Assembly: GCA_013339895.1 (NCBI GenBank)
Contig: JABACO010000101.1
Location: forward strand, 44,263 to 108,262
Origin: Ephydatia muelleri
Lineage: Eukaryota > Porifera > Demospongiae > Spongillida > Spongillidae
Length of the DNA: 64,000 nt
Reading direction: 5' to 3'
Shown: positions 23,292 through 33,039 of the stretch, piece after piece
Numbering within the stretch: the stretch's first letter is position 1
Layout of the letters: every line of letters begins with the position of its first letter
The notes under the pieces: generated by a model
Databases searched by the model: none
Told to the model about the DNA's origin: nothing
What the model saw: the letters and a program-made list of their open reading frames with translations, nothing else
Program-made: the position numbers and the translations under genes

Positions 23292-23573
23292 AAATTCCTT
23301 CTCCTCCAATTGGACTGAAAGTTGATAGTGTTAATAGCACATCTATATCCATATCTTGGCAACCTCCATGTGATGCAAAGTGCATCATAAAAGAATATCA
23401 AGTCAGCTACACTATGCACGGTGGAAGTGAACAGCTTCATGAAGTTCAGGACACAACCAGTACTAACCTGATTTCTCTTGAACCACACACTGAATACACT
23501 ATACGTGTAAGGGCCAAGACGGTACATTTTGGGGACTACTGCACTCCAATCACAATTCACACTCTAGAGACAG
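23292..23573 (+). CDS. Fibronectin type III exon 3
   Basis: 282 bp, phase 1-1, donor gtaagatg at 23574. Nearly identical to exon 1 (PPCDAKCIIKEYQVS and TSTNLISLEPHTEYT are the main changes). Ends one base into a codon; the GTPase exon at 24112 starts with the two bases completing it. Confidence 0.9.
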
Positions 23574-24111
23574 GTAAGATGTGACAGAAATATATAGATT
23601 TGTACTGATTACAAAAACTTATGATCCAGCAGGCTATGTTTTGCACTGTGGGTATATACAGTTTAACATCCTTACCCAAAAACCTAACAGTTAATTTTGT
23701 AAATTTGATCGATACATCAATTGAAATACTTGTACATATTAGTTACAGCAAAAACATAATACCGTCTTATTTCAATGTACAGTATTCATCATTTGGAATC
23801 ATTTTCACAAACAGAGACCTAACACATACATTATATAATTTCCAGTACATGCTATGGAAATGTAGACATGCTTTGAAGTGAATGGCTAATTAATAGATCA
23901 GAGCTTTAAAACTCTCCGATTCTGTGAATAGCTGTGTAGATGTCATTTAAGACTTATGGAATATCAAATCTTGACAAACATGCACTAGGTCCCTTTTCGC
24001 GGAAACAATCCCGTGTAATGTCTAAAGGTGTAAAGTTCTCTGCATTTGCACTGGTAGCATACATGTGTAATTTATGGTTTGATCATAATTTAAATTCCTT
24101 TCTCTTATCAG
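23574..24111 (+). other. Intron before the GTPase exon
   Basis: 538 bp, no extra exon recognised. 23815-24010 resembles, at low identity, the intron stretch at 26470-26720 (shared landmarks around agacttatggaatatcaaa), a diverged internal duplication. Confidence 0.6.
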
Positions 24112-25649
24112 AAAATGTATCCGCTGTTTTGAACAATTCTAAACATATCACGTTTAAACAACTGAGAATTATCAAATTAATTTTCTATGGAACCCCAAGA
24201 GCTGGGAAAACCACTCTTAGAAAACAGCTCCTGAGAGTTGTTGAGGGTGTAGGGTTGCAACCCAGTGGCAGCAACATTGAACCTAGCACAAATATTGCAG
24301 AAGTGTGTGGTCCTATTTTTGTTCAACGAATAGCGATGACTAATGAGGGACGCAATGAATGGAAATGGACTTGCCAAAAATTAGACGACATAGCAAAATC
24401 CCTAATGCAATGCTTAGGCAATACAAAATTACACTGTGATACTGAAAGCAATGATCTTCCAGAAGAATCATTAGATGAACATACAATAAATAATGATGGA
24501 CAGCAGAATTCAAGTTTAGAGTCTCAGCATAGTGTTGGATCAAGGGATTTGGGTGCAGACAGACCACCAATGCAGGTTTTAACAGAAGAAACAAGGAAAC
24601 AATTTCACCCTTCTGAAACTTTTGAAACAAATGAAATACAAAAATTGTTTACAACAGATATAGATATTACAGAGCTTTTCCGCAATGCTATTAAAACCGG
24701 GAAATGGGAGGAGGTGGTTGGAGCTCTTAACATTGATAAAGCAACGTTTCTGCAAATTATTGATGGCGGGGGACAGCCCAGCTTTCAAGAGATATTTCCT
24801 CTACTAATAAGTGGTCCATCTCTAACAGTTCTTGTTTTTAAATTGACCGATGATCTCGAAGCATTACATCCAGTACAGTATCAGCCAGAAAGTCAACGTG
24901 AAGGGCAAAAGGTGTGGCAGGATACCTATGTTGTCAAAGATATTATTTCCCATGCCCTTGCCAGTTTTGCAGTGTTACAAAAACACACTTTATTGCCGTT
25001 TCCATGCAAAATATTATTAATTGGCACTCATAAGGATCAACTGGAGGTCTCTCAAGACCCTCAATCTGACAAAGTGAGAAATAAAAAAGCACAAATTGAA
25101 AGCATTGCTATGAAATTGTATGGCTGGCTGCACCCATCAAAAGCATTTGAATCCATCCAGGTGCAAAGCATGGAAGACTTAATTACTGGCATTGATAATT
25201 TTAGTCAACATGATATAGTGTTAGTGAAGAAGAAAATTGAAGAATTGATATTACAAATTGAATCTCAAGATGTTCCTGCTCCTTGGCTGGTGTTTGATTT
25301 TGTGCTTCATAAACTTGCGGAAATGAAGAAGCTCTGCAAGTTAGGAAAGAGTGACTGTAAAGATATAGCACATGTGTGTGGTATTACGGAAGACATAAAT
25401 GGCGTCCTTCACTATCTCCACTATGAAGCTGGCACGTTGCTATACTATTCCGACATCCCTGGATTAAATGAATATGTGATTACTGACTTTCAGCTCATAT
25501 TTGATTCCATCTCAAAAATTATTATTCAGTATTTTGAAAATTCTATATCTGGCCCACACTTGAAACATAAGAAATTATTCACACAGAAGGGACAATTTGA
25601 TGCTTCAGTTCTAAGAGGTGTTGAGGGCTGCTTAAAGTACAGGAACTAA
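24112..25649 (+). CDS. Roc-type GTPase exon of an ANK-FN3-Roco-Death protein
   Basis: Acceptor tctcttatcag ends at 24111; the first two bases complete a Glu codon from the FN3 phase-1 end. Motifs in order: P-loop GTPRAGKT (24190-24215), a ~110-residue acidic, low-complexity insert, a DGGGQPSF switch II-like motif (DxGGQ, near 24765), VLVFKLTDD, and ILLIGTHKDQ with the THKD base-recognition motif near 25030. The start of the COR domain follows (LHYLHYEAGTLLYYSD, then a VITDFQLIFDS-like stretch near 25480). Roco proteins couple GTPase and COR domains for dimerisation and signalling. The frame ends in a stop at 25647-25649 while the family sequence continues in another frame. Confidence 0.85.
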
Positions 25650-26245
25650 TTAGTCTATTACATCATCGTCATATTATATCTAAAATGGAGGGAACAAATA
25701 TGTATTTTATGCCTTCTGTTCTACCCAAAGATAGACTGTCTTGTAACCTATCTGACAAATCTTTGTGCTATTTAGTGTTGTTTGATCATGGCTACTGTCC
25801 TGTTGGGCTTTTCTGTGCGGCAACAATCAAACTTATTGTTTCACACAAGTGGGATCTCAATAAAGGCGCATCCCAATTTAGAAATAAAATAGACTTCCTT
25901 TGTACATATTCAAGCATAACATATAATGTAATATTTAGTGAATTCTCTGCACATTATGAAGTATGCCTTATGGGAGAAGATATGCCGGAAGAATTGCCGG
26001 AAGTAAAATATAAGATTTATCGAGATATGAATGATGTGCTTTCTACTGTTTGCAAAGATATGAAATATCCATCTCCAACATATGGATTCTATTGCCCAAA
26101 GAGATGCAAGTATGACAATGGTAGTTATGTACACGATCCACATCCTGCTACGTGTGCATTCGATGATGAGTCGCAGCAAATGAAATGTTACTATAGTGGT
26201 ACTCCAAGTTATCTATCAAAGGAAGATAAGCAATGGTTTATACAG
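25625..26245 (+). CDS. COR-domain continuation in a shifted frame
   Basis: From 25625 a second frame is open and continues the COR domain without a gap: QELISLLHHRHIISK, then YFMPSVLP, CPVGLFCAATIKL, YEVCLMGE, and MKCYYSGTPSYLS before donor gtaagg at 26246 (phase 0). The 5' part of the domain lies in the frame ending at 25649, so a one-base shift between 25622 and 25649 separates them. An intron explanation is poor: only ~25 bp are available. Either the gene is broken here or the assembly has an indel. Confidence 0.75.
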
Positions 26246-26387
26246 GTAAGGGTTACAAATGTGTCATTATAAGTCAGTTTTTGAAGGAAAGAAACTGTGA
26301 ATTTTGCACCTTGAAATGTATACATGGGTAGGAAGATATCATTTTGATATTATGCTATGTTAAAACATGTGCTTAATACTATTTCAG

Positions 26388-26417
26388 GAGCAGAAGATGT
26401 CACACAAGTGCAAAGAG
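26388..26417 (+). CDS. 30 bp exon (10 codons)
   Basis: Acceptor atttcag ends at 26387, donor gtaagg at 26418. Reads EQKMSHKCKE in phase 0-0, consistent with the phase-0 end of the COR exon and phase-0 start of the next. Short linker between COR and Death-like domains. Confidence 0.6.
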
Positions 26418-26868
26418 GTAAGGGGTGGGAAGGGAGTGAAAAAACAATTGGCCATGTCGGATTGTTTCCTCAGAAAGGAACCTAGCGCATACATAATAAA
26501 ATTTCCAGTACCGCAATAGAAATTTTACACTTGCGTTGAAATGTATGGTTGATTACAAATTCAGAGCCTTACAACTCCATGACAGATACTCCGATGCTCG
26601 GTATGTAAGAAGCAACAGGTACAGGACATTTCAGACTTCTAGAATATCAAAAATATATGAAATCTTCAATGAACATGCTTTTTAACAGGTCACTTCGTGG
26701 AAACGATCTCATGTATTGTTTTATTATTCCCTAATTAATATCCATAGTATCCCTAGTATTTCCGTACTATTGTATCATGTTTACATCTAGTTCTTTATCT
26801 TTTTAGTTGTCTAAAGTGTATACTAGCTATGATGTACATGTACATAATCACCTTATGTTCCACTGTAG

Positions 26869-27192
26869 GTTGTGAAAATTGAAATTATACTACATGATGA
26901 CAACCATACTCAAATTTTTAAAATGACCAAGAAAGCATGCTCTGAATGGAGAGGCATTGGCATGAAGCTTGGCTTCACAGACAATGAACTATCTGCCATA
27001 GTAAGAGAACCTGGCCGCACTCATGAAGAGCACTACTATTCAGCCATGCTGACGAGATGGTTGGACTGGGCACCACCCAATCACTACCTCCCCTCAGTCC
27101 AACAACTATCAGTAGCTTTGCGTGAAGTGGGAAAAGAGAGAGTGGCTTTTGATTTGGACAATCATCATTGGTCCACGTCTTATTGCTCATAG
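26869..27192 (+). CDS. Last exon: Death-like domain
   Basis: Acceptor ccactgtag ends at 26868; reads VVKIEIIL onward to TAG at 27190-27192. The pattern W-x-x-I-G-x-x-L-G-F (SEWRGIGMKLGF), then LSAIV, then MLTRWLDWAP and LSVALREVGKERVAF is that of Death-superfamily domains, including the conserved Trp pair and six-helix spacing. Death domains mediate homotypic assembly in apoptosis and innate signalling. Its C-terminal position after COR is shared with other ANK/Roco/Death proteins. No perfect AATAAA is seen just downstream; only variants occur. Confidence 0.8.
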   Translation, partial: VVKIEIILHDDNHTQIFKMTKKACSEWRGIGMKLGFTDNELSAIVREPGRTHEEHYYSAMLTRWLDWAPPNHYLPSVQQLSVALREVGKERVAFDLDNHHWSTSYCS

Positions 27193-27981
27193 CAATCTCA
27201 TAGCTGTACTAAATTAATAATACCTGAATATTTTATTTTCATTGTCATTTTATTTTAAATAATTTTAGCATGAATTAGTATGTTTGTTATTATAGTATTA
27301 TATTTGTGCTATTTATAATAGTGTTATCAACATTGGAAATGCCATGCATTTGTATAAATAATAACAGCGTTCAACTTAGTGTCATTAGAAAGGAGGCTAG
27401 TGTCATCAGGATGGAGGCTAATGTCATTATAGGAAGGAGGCTAGTGTCATCAGGATGTCTTGAATGAGTGAAGGCAGAAGGGGTGTGGGTGTGATAGGCG
27501 AGGGGTGATGTAGGAGGGTGTGGGAGATGGGTGCCAGTAATGGAGTGTGTGAAGATAGAGGGTGTGGAAAAGGAGGGTGTGAGGAAGAGGGTTACCCACA
27601 TTGACATGTTACATCTGTTGTGCACATCACTAACTCATTAGTATAGTTGCACAGTCAAAAAGGTTAAGCCGCCATATAAATGATATTGTGACCAACTGTA
27701 CAAGATAGCAAAGTGTACGTAACATTACATGGTGTGAAGAATCCTAGACTGTTGTTCCTTGTCAGGTGTCTGTTGCTTTACATGAGGGTTTGTTATCTAT
27801 GTTTCATTGGTACTCAAAACCCAACTTCTGTAGCAACATTGACATTCAAAGAGCCGGACTCTAAAATTGTCTCTTTGTCCAATTACATGTACATTTTTTT
27901 GGTCATACTTCGAATGGTCTACTAAATCCATTGGTAACAAGTACTGTTTTTGGGAAGTGGCTTTGCATGTCTCAAATGTCC
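27193..27981. other. 3' flank of the Roco gene up to the retrotransposon
   Basis: No gene. Has three or four copies of an AGTGTCATCAGGATGGAGGC-like ~30 bp word (27375-27460), a short G/T minisatellite stub (27480-27590), and at 27820-27930 a diverged copy of the minisatellite spacer (gagccggactctaaaattgt), into which the Gypsy element inserted. Confidence 0.65.
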
Positions 27982-28101
27982 TGTAATATATGACTGTATT
28001 ATATGGACTATGCGCATGCGCAATGATGTATATATTTTTATATATAAATGTATGCTGTGCTGTAATTGTCAGGCTGATGATTAAGTGAATCAATTATTAC
28101 A
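27982..28101 (+). repeat. 5' LTR (120 bp)
   Basis: Starts TGTAAT and ends ATTACA, a 6 bp inverted terminal pair. Very short for an LTR. Contains a palindromic TGCGCATGCGCA and a TATATATTTTTATATATA segment that could serve as a promoter. Confidence 0.95.
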
Positions 28102-28119
28102 CTGGCGACGAGGGTGCAC
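28102..28119 (+). promoter_or_regulatory. Primer-binding site
   Basis: ctggcgacgagggtgcac directly after the 5' LTR, the expected place for the tRNA primer site. Similar TGGCGACGAGG sites are common in metazoan Gypsy elements. The matching tRNA was not determined. Confidence 0.65.
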
Positions 28120-28121
28120 TT

Positions 28122-30932
28122 ATGGCAGTGGCTTTCGGTCACATTCGTGAGTTTGAATTGGGTACGGAGTCAATATCGGCGTATTTGGAAAGGGTACAAC
28201 TGTATTTTGTTGCAAATGATGTTGCTAATGAAAAAAAGGTGGCAGTTTTGCTTAGCGTTATAGGGAGCAAGACTTACGTATTGCTACGCAGTCTACTACA
28301 CCCAGAGGCGCCGAAGGAAAAGACATTTGACCAATTAGCTAAGACGCTAAAAGAACACCTGGAGCCAAAGCCGCAAATTATTGTGGAGCGGTTCCACTTT
28401 CACCGTAGGAACCAAGAACAGAGTGAGTCAGTATTAGACTATATAGCAGAACTAAGGCGTCTGTCTGCAACATGTGACTTTGGGGGGTATTTGAATGAAG
28501 TGTTGCGTGACCGTTTTGTATGTGGCTTGTCAAACGAAGCAACGCAGAAGCGCCTGCTGACTGAACAGAACCTGGACCTTGCCAAGGCACTGGGGGTAGC
28601 TCAGGCTATGGAGGCGGCGCAGAAGAATGCGCTACAGTTCAAAGACCTGTCGGTAGGGCGTGTGAAGCTGGACCCAAAGGGCAGTCAGGTTGCGGAAAAA
28701 CAGGTAACACCTTGTAGGAACGCATGTTATCGTTGTGGCAAGAACAATCATGTTGCCAACAAGTGTAAATTTATAGACGCCACGTGTCATTGTTGTGGAA
28801 AGACGGGTCATATTGCTTCCGTATGTAGGAGAAAACAGAAGAATGAAAGGAGAGGGGGTAGTAAATTGCGTTGGGTAGAGAATGAGTCACAGACAGAAAC
28901 TGAGGAAGGTGACGAAGATAGAACCAGAGAGGAGGATGACAGAACTGAAGGTATTTGCACCCTATCAGAACCCTCAGGTAGGAAACCCATGTTGGCTGAG
29001 TTTAAAATCCAGGGTGTATGTCTTACAATGGAAATTGATACTGGTGCAGCGGTAACCTTGATATCTCTAGTCACATTTAATAGACATTTCCCAAAAATGA
29101 CTTTATCTCCTAGTTCAGCACGACTCTCAACATATACTGGTCAAAAGATTTCTGTATGTGGTGAAATCAAGGTTAAAGTAAGGTACGGGCAGCAAGTGAG
29201 GGTGTGCACGCTGATAGTGGTGGAGGGCGATGGACCAAATTTGGTGGGAAGAGATTGGCTTCGAAGTTTCAAACTGGACTGGCATCGTATACAAAAGGTG
29301 CAAGTGAGTGATAGTCTCAACAGAGGACTCGACACACTGTTAACTAGATTTGTAGAGGTGTTTGAGAAAAGTAAGGGCCCAATTGTTCCATATTTAGCGA
29401 AGTTGCATTTAAAGGGTCAGAGTAAGCCAGTATTTTGCCGTCCAAGGTCTGTACCATTTGCATTGAAGGAAGGAATAGAGGAAGAGTTAGATCGATTAGA
29501 AAAGGAGGGAATTGTCCACAGAGTAATGCATAGTGAGTGGGCCACCCCGATTGTACCAATTTTGAAACCAGATAAAAAGGTACGGATTTGTGGTGATTTC
29601 AAGGTCACAATTAATCCTGCCCTTGATGTGGATAGATATCCCTTGCCGAAACTTGAAGAACTGTTAGCAACAGTGTCTGGGGGAAAATGGTTTAGTAAAT
29701 TGGACCTTACAAATGCATATTTACAATTGGCTTTAGATGAAGAGTCTCAGAAACTTTGTACCCTTAATACTCATCGAGGGTTGTACCAATACAGGCGTAT
29801 GCCGTTCGGAATCGCATCTGCTCCAGCCCTGTTTCAGAAAACAATGGATTCTGTACTGCAGGGGATCAAACATGTGGTGTGCTACATTGATGACATTCTA
29901 GTGACAGGCAGTAATGAGATTGAACACTTAAGAAACCTGGAGCAAGTTTTCAACAGATTGAAAGAACATGGAATACGGTTGCGTAAGGATAAGTGTGTTT
30001 TTCTCTCCCACTCAGTGGATTTCTTAGGCCATCGAATTGATGCAGAAGGGATCCATCCATTGCCAAGTAAGGTAGAAGCCATGGTAAAGGCCCCTGCTCC
30101 TAGAAACATTACCGAATTGAAATCATTTCTAGGAATGGTAAACTATTACGCCAAGTTCTTGCCAAATGTGTCCACCCACCTGTTTCCGTTGTATGCACTA
30201 TTAAAGAAAGAACATGGTTGGAAATGGGACAAGGAGTGTCAGCATGCCTTTGTCCTAATAAAGAAAATGCTTAGTTCCACACAGGTTCTTACTCCTTATG
30301 ACCCTAAACTACCACTACGTCTGGCAGCAGATGCCTCAGCCTATGGACTTGGAGCTGTCTTATCACATGAGTGGCCTGATGGCAGTGAACGCCCCATAGC
30401 CTTTGCATCACGTACCTTGGCATCAGCAGAGCGTCACTATGCTCAACTTGAAAAAGAAGCATTGGCCTTAATATTTGGTATAAAGAAATTTCATCAATAC
30501 CTATATGGGCGTAAGTTTACTCTTGTGACAGACCATAAACCTTTGACCACCATACTAGGACCCAAGAAGGGGATTCCAGTGGTAGCAGCATCCAGATTGC
30601 AACGTTGGGCTATGCTTTTGGCAGCATATACTTACGATATACAGTATCGGTCTACACATGAAAATGGAAATGCAGATGGACTTTCACGTCTACCATTACA
30701 GGAGGACCGACCTGATGTGGAAGGTTTAGAGGCAAGTGTTTTCAGTGTAGAACAAATTGAAGCACTCCCAGTTACTGCAGCTCACTTAAGGCAGGCAACA
30801 CGTAGTGACCCAATTTTAAGTAAGGTATTGCAGAATCTAAAGCAAGGTTATTGGCTTGATCAAATATCTGAAGCTTTAAGCCCTTATGCCAATAAGCAGC
30901 ATGAGTTGTCAATAGAGAATGACACCTTATAA
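28122..30932 (+). CDS. Gag-Pol polyprotein, Gag to RNase H, ends at an in-frame stop
   Basis: 936 codons from the first ATG after the primer-binding site; Gag and Pol share one frame with no frameshift. Gag region is residues 1-200; two CCHC zinc knuckles at about 203-216 and 222-235 (CYRCGKNNH and CHCCGKTGH). The protease has DTGA at about residue 306, the RT has the catalytic YIDD at about 588, with a preceding LDLTNAYLQL, and RNase H has ADASAYGLGAVL at about 735. The TAA at 30930-30932 interrupts the same frame that continues into integrase. Nonsense mutation and programmed readthrough are both possible; a single mutation in a young copy is the simpler view. Confidence 0.93.
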   Translation: MAVAFGHIREFELGTESISAYLERVQLYFVANDVANEKKVAVLLSVIGSKTYVLLRSLLHPEAPKEKTFDQLAKTLKEHLEPKPQIIVERFHFHRRNQEQSESVLDYIAELRRLSATCDFGGYLNEVLRDRFVCGLSNEATQKRLLTEQNLDLAKALGVAQAMEAAQKNALQFKDLSVGRVKLDPKGSQVAEKQVTPCRNACYRCGKNNHVANKCKFIDATCHCCGKTGHIASVCRRKQKNERRGGSKLRWVENESQTETEEGDEDRTREEDDRTEGICTLSEPSGRKPMLAEFKIQGVCLTMEIDTGAAVTLISLVTFNRHFPKMTLSPSSARLSTYTGQKISVCGEIKVKVRYGQQVRVCTLIVVEGDGPNLVGRDWLRSFKLDWHRIQKVQVSDSLNRGLDTLLTRFVEVFEKSKGPIVPYLAKLHLKGQSKPVFCRPRSVPFALKEGIEEELDRLEKEGIVHRVMHSEWATPIVPILKPDKKVRICGDFKVTINPALDVDRYPLPKLEELLATVSGGKWFSKLDLTNAYLQLALDEESQKLCTLNTHRGLYQYRRMPFGIASAPALFQKTMDSVLQGIKHVVCYIDDILVTGSNEIEHLRNLEQVFNRLKEHGIRLRKDKCVFLSHSVDFLGHRIDAEGIHPLPSKVEAMVKAPAPRNITELKSFLGMVNYYAKFLPNVSTHLFPLYALLKKEHGWKWDKECQHAFVLIKKMLSSTQVLTPYDPKLPLRLAADASAYGLGAVLSHEWPDGSERPIAFASRTLASAERHYAQLEKEALALIFGIKKFHQYLYGRKFTLVTDHKPLTTILGPKKGIPVVAASRLQRWAMLLAAYTYDIQYRSTHENGNADGLSRLPLQEDRPDVEGLEASVFSVEQIEALPVTAAHLRQATRSDPILSKVLQNLKQGYWLDQISEALSPYANKQHELSIENDTL

Positions 30933-32204
30933 TGGGGACTAAGGGTGGTGATACCTGCTAAACTTAGACAGGAGATATTGCAAGAGTTACATCATAACCA
31001 TCCCGGCATATCTAGAATGAAGTCATTAGCAAGGGGACATGTATGGTGGCCATCTATAGATAAGGACATTGAGGATTGTGTGCATGGTTGTACTGCATGT
31101 CAAGAGGTAAAAACTACTGTACCTCTAGCTCCCCTACATCCTTGGGTTTGGCCAGGGAGACCATGGCAAAGAGTACATGTTGACTTTGCAGGACCAATAA
31201 ATGGAAAGATGTTTATATTGTTAGTTGATGCCCATTCAAAGTGGCCTGAAGTGTTTGAGATGCCGAACACAACATCTCAGAAAACAATTGAAATTTTGCG
31301 ACAGGTGTTTTCAGCATATGGATTGCCTGAACAACTTGTCTCAGACAATGGACCACAATTCATATCAAGAGAGTTTGCAGAGTTCATGGCTAAAAATGGA
31401 ATAAAACATATCCGTAGTGCTCCATACCATCCTGCCACAAATGGCCAAGTGGAAAGGTTTGTTCAAACATTTAAGCGAGCTATGAAGACAGGTACCACCA
31501 AAGTAACACTCAATCAGAGACTGTGCTCTTTTTTGTTGTCATACAGAACCACACCCCACAGTGTGACTAATGTTCCCCCATGTGTTCTATTTCTGCAGAG
31601 AGAGGTGAGGACAAGGCTCCATTTGCTGAGAGAAACTACTGAGCAACAGGTCTGCAAGAAACAAGCAGAGCAGAAGTGGCACCATGATAAGAAGGCCAGA
31701 GATAGGGAGTGTGCAGAAAGAGAGACTGTCTTGTCAAGAAATTATGGCAGTGATCCCAAGTGGGTTCGGGGAAGAATTGGAAAGCAATGTGGTCCTGTGT
31801 CCTACCAGGTGGAATTGCCTGATGGTAGGGTTTGGAGAAGACATATTGAGCAGTTGAGTGCTGTACCAGAAGCCATATGTGTGCCAGTGCCTACCACCAA
31901 GGTGGATGGAAGGGCACCCGACATGACAGAGCCAGATGAAGTGGCCGAGGAAACAAGGCCAAGGGAGGAACTGATGAGGCAACCTGAAATAACAAGTACT
32001 GATCTGGACATACAAGATAGTAACCCAACTGCGAGTAATGAACAAAGAGGAGTAAGAAGAAACGAAGGGCAGTCCACTGAAGGAAAGGCTCCTCATGATC
32101 ACCGGCCAACAACAACAACAAAAACAACAACAACAACAACAACAACTCCATCAACCACTCGACGTTACCCTGAGAGAACCCGCCGCCCCCCTGACAGATT
32201 TTAA
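30933..32204 (+). CDS. Integrase part of Pol, in frame after the stop
   Basis: Continues the gag-pol frame directly after the TAA; first Met at 30945. Shows an HHCC zinc-binding region (HHNHPGISR then CVHGCTACQ), a DDE core with D in HVDFAGP, D in VSDNGPQF and E in NGQVERF, a C-terminal region with a chromatin-binding-like stretch, and a Thr-rich tail encoded by an AAC/ACA repeat at 32110-32150. Catalyses insertion of the element's cDNA. Separate translation from 30945 is unlikely in this family. Confidence 0.9.
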   Translation, partial: WGLRVVIPAKLRQEILQELHHNHPGISRMKSLARGHVWWPSIDKDIEDCVHGCTACQEVKTTVPLAPLHPWVWPGRPWQRVHVDFAGPINGKMFILLVDAHSKWPEVFEMPNTTSQKTIEILRQVFSAYGLPEQLVSDNGPQFISREFAEFMAKNGIKHIRSAPYHPATNGQVERFVQTFKRAMKTGTTKVTLNQRLCSFLLSYRTTPHSVTNVPPCVLFLQREVRTRLHLLRETTEQQVCKKQAEQKWHHDKKARDRECAERETVLSRNYGSDPKWVRGRIGKQCGPVSYQVELPDGRVWRRHIEQLSAVPEAICVPVPTTKVDGRAPDMTEPDEVAEETRPREELMRQPEITSTDLDIQDSNPTASNEQRGVRRNEGQSTEGKAPHDHRPTTTTKTTTTTTTTPSTTRRYPERTRRPPDRF

Positions 32205-32215
32205 GGGGGAAGAAG
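32203..32215 (+). promoter_or_regulatory. Polypurine tract
   Basis: aagggggaagaag immediately before the 3' LTR, the expected plus-strand primer site. Confidence 0.8.
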
Positions 32216-32335
32216 TGTAATATATGACTGTATTATATGGACTATGCGCATGCGCAATGATGTATATATTTTTATATATAAATGTATGCTGTGCTGTAAT
32301 TGTCAGGCTGATGATTAAGTGAATCAATTATTACA
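32216..32335 (+). repeat. 3' LTR (120 bp)
   Basis: Base-for-base identical to the 5' LTR; followed by the target duplication TGTCC. Confidence 0.95.
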
Positions 32336-32499
32336 TGTCCGACCAAATAAAAAGACATTCTCTCCCCAAGTTGTCTTGCCTGAGTGTTTGGTGGTGTGAT
32401 CAGGGTATCTGGTGATCCTACCATGTGATTGAATAGTGTGTTAAGAGAGAGGGTAAATGGAAGGGTGGATGTAATGAGGGAGGGTTTGGTGAGGGATGA

Positions 32500-32600
32500 T
32501 GATGGGAATGGAGGGTTTGGGGAAGTGGGTGTGGCTGTGGGGAAGTGGGTGTGGGCATGAGGAGGTGGGTGTTGGTGTGAGGAGTTGGGTGTGTGTGTTA
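32500..32600. repeat. G/T-rich minisatellite stub
   Basis: Short block of the ANK-unit minisatellite. The preceding 32345-32460 segment matches 57715-57800, so this flank is a dispersed copy of the second ANK locus. Confidence 0.75.
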
Positions 32601-32619
32601 TCAGAGGGAAATTCTGCTG

Positions 32620-33010
32620 ACTCCGGTCACCCATTGAGCCTTTCCTCCAAGCTTGGTTCCAAACTGGGTCCTGTGCAAGTCAGCAGCTTTCAACCTGTCG
32701 GTCACATCCCCACTTAATCCCACAATTATTTTAGAAGCCAGTGTGACAACAGGTGCAGCTGCTCGGACCACTGAGCAAAGAAAGCACTGTTCAAATGATG
32801 CCAAATGGGATGAACTGGCTTGGGTGTGTGTATCATTGGTGGTGGAATTGTGTGGAGCTTGGGAAAAGGAGGCTTTGGAGTGTCGCATTTATCCACTTGC
32901 TCCTCAAAGGCAAAGTCAGTGGTCTATACTGAACTCTATGGGCGTCTGAATCTTCACCTGGTGCGAGCTAATGCCATTGCCATCCTTTCTCATAGTATAT
33001 ATACTTGTGA
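32620..33010 (+). pseudogene. Reverse-transcriptase polyprotein fragment (C-terminal part)
   Basis: Frame from 32653 reads VTSPLNPTIILEASVTTGAA then KHCSNDAKWDELAWVC and ELCGAWEKEALE. After a frame change, TELYGRLNLHLVRANA (32923-32985) follows. This pattern matches the C-terminal region of reverse-transcriptase ORFs common in sponge and cnidarian genomes; a second copy at 59062-59335 keeps the same order. Several frame changes and loss of the RT core make it a pseudogene. LINE versus other class not settled. Confidence 0.6.
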
Positions 33011-33039
33011 TGCAATTTAGGTATAGTTATCATTTTGTA

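Larger units (their letters stand above)
18500..23580 (+). repeat. FN3-exon segmental triplication
   Basis: Intron plus FN3 exon is present three times. 18700-20394 is related to 20740-22494, and 19461-20394 is near-identical to 22631-23573 (offset about 3170 bp). Middle copy introns are more diverged than the outer pair, so the third copy arose most recently, probably from the first. Confidence 0.75.
27982..32335 (+). mobile_element. Complete Ty3/Gypsy LTR retrotransposon
   Basis: 4354 bp from the TG of the 5' LTR to the CA of the 3' LTR. The two 120 bp LTRs are identical and the element is flanked by a perfect 5 bp duplication, TGTCC at 27977-27981 and 32336-32340. Order inside: LTR, primer-binding site, gag with two zinc knuckles, protease, reverse transcriptase, RNase H, integrase, polypurine tract, LTR. 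RT before integrase places it in Ty3/Gypsy. Identical LTRs mean very recent insertion; one in-frame stop disrupts the polyprotein. Confidence 0.95.

Noticed and set aside
25619..25642. A ~25 bp intron to explain the frame change in the COR region
   Set aside because: GT and AG can be found, but the length is below that needed for splicing; a one-base indel is simpler.
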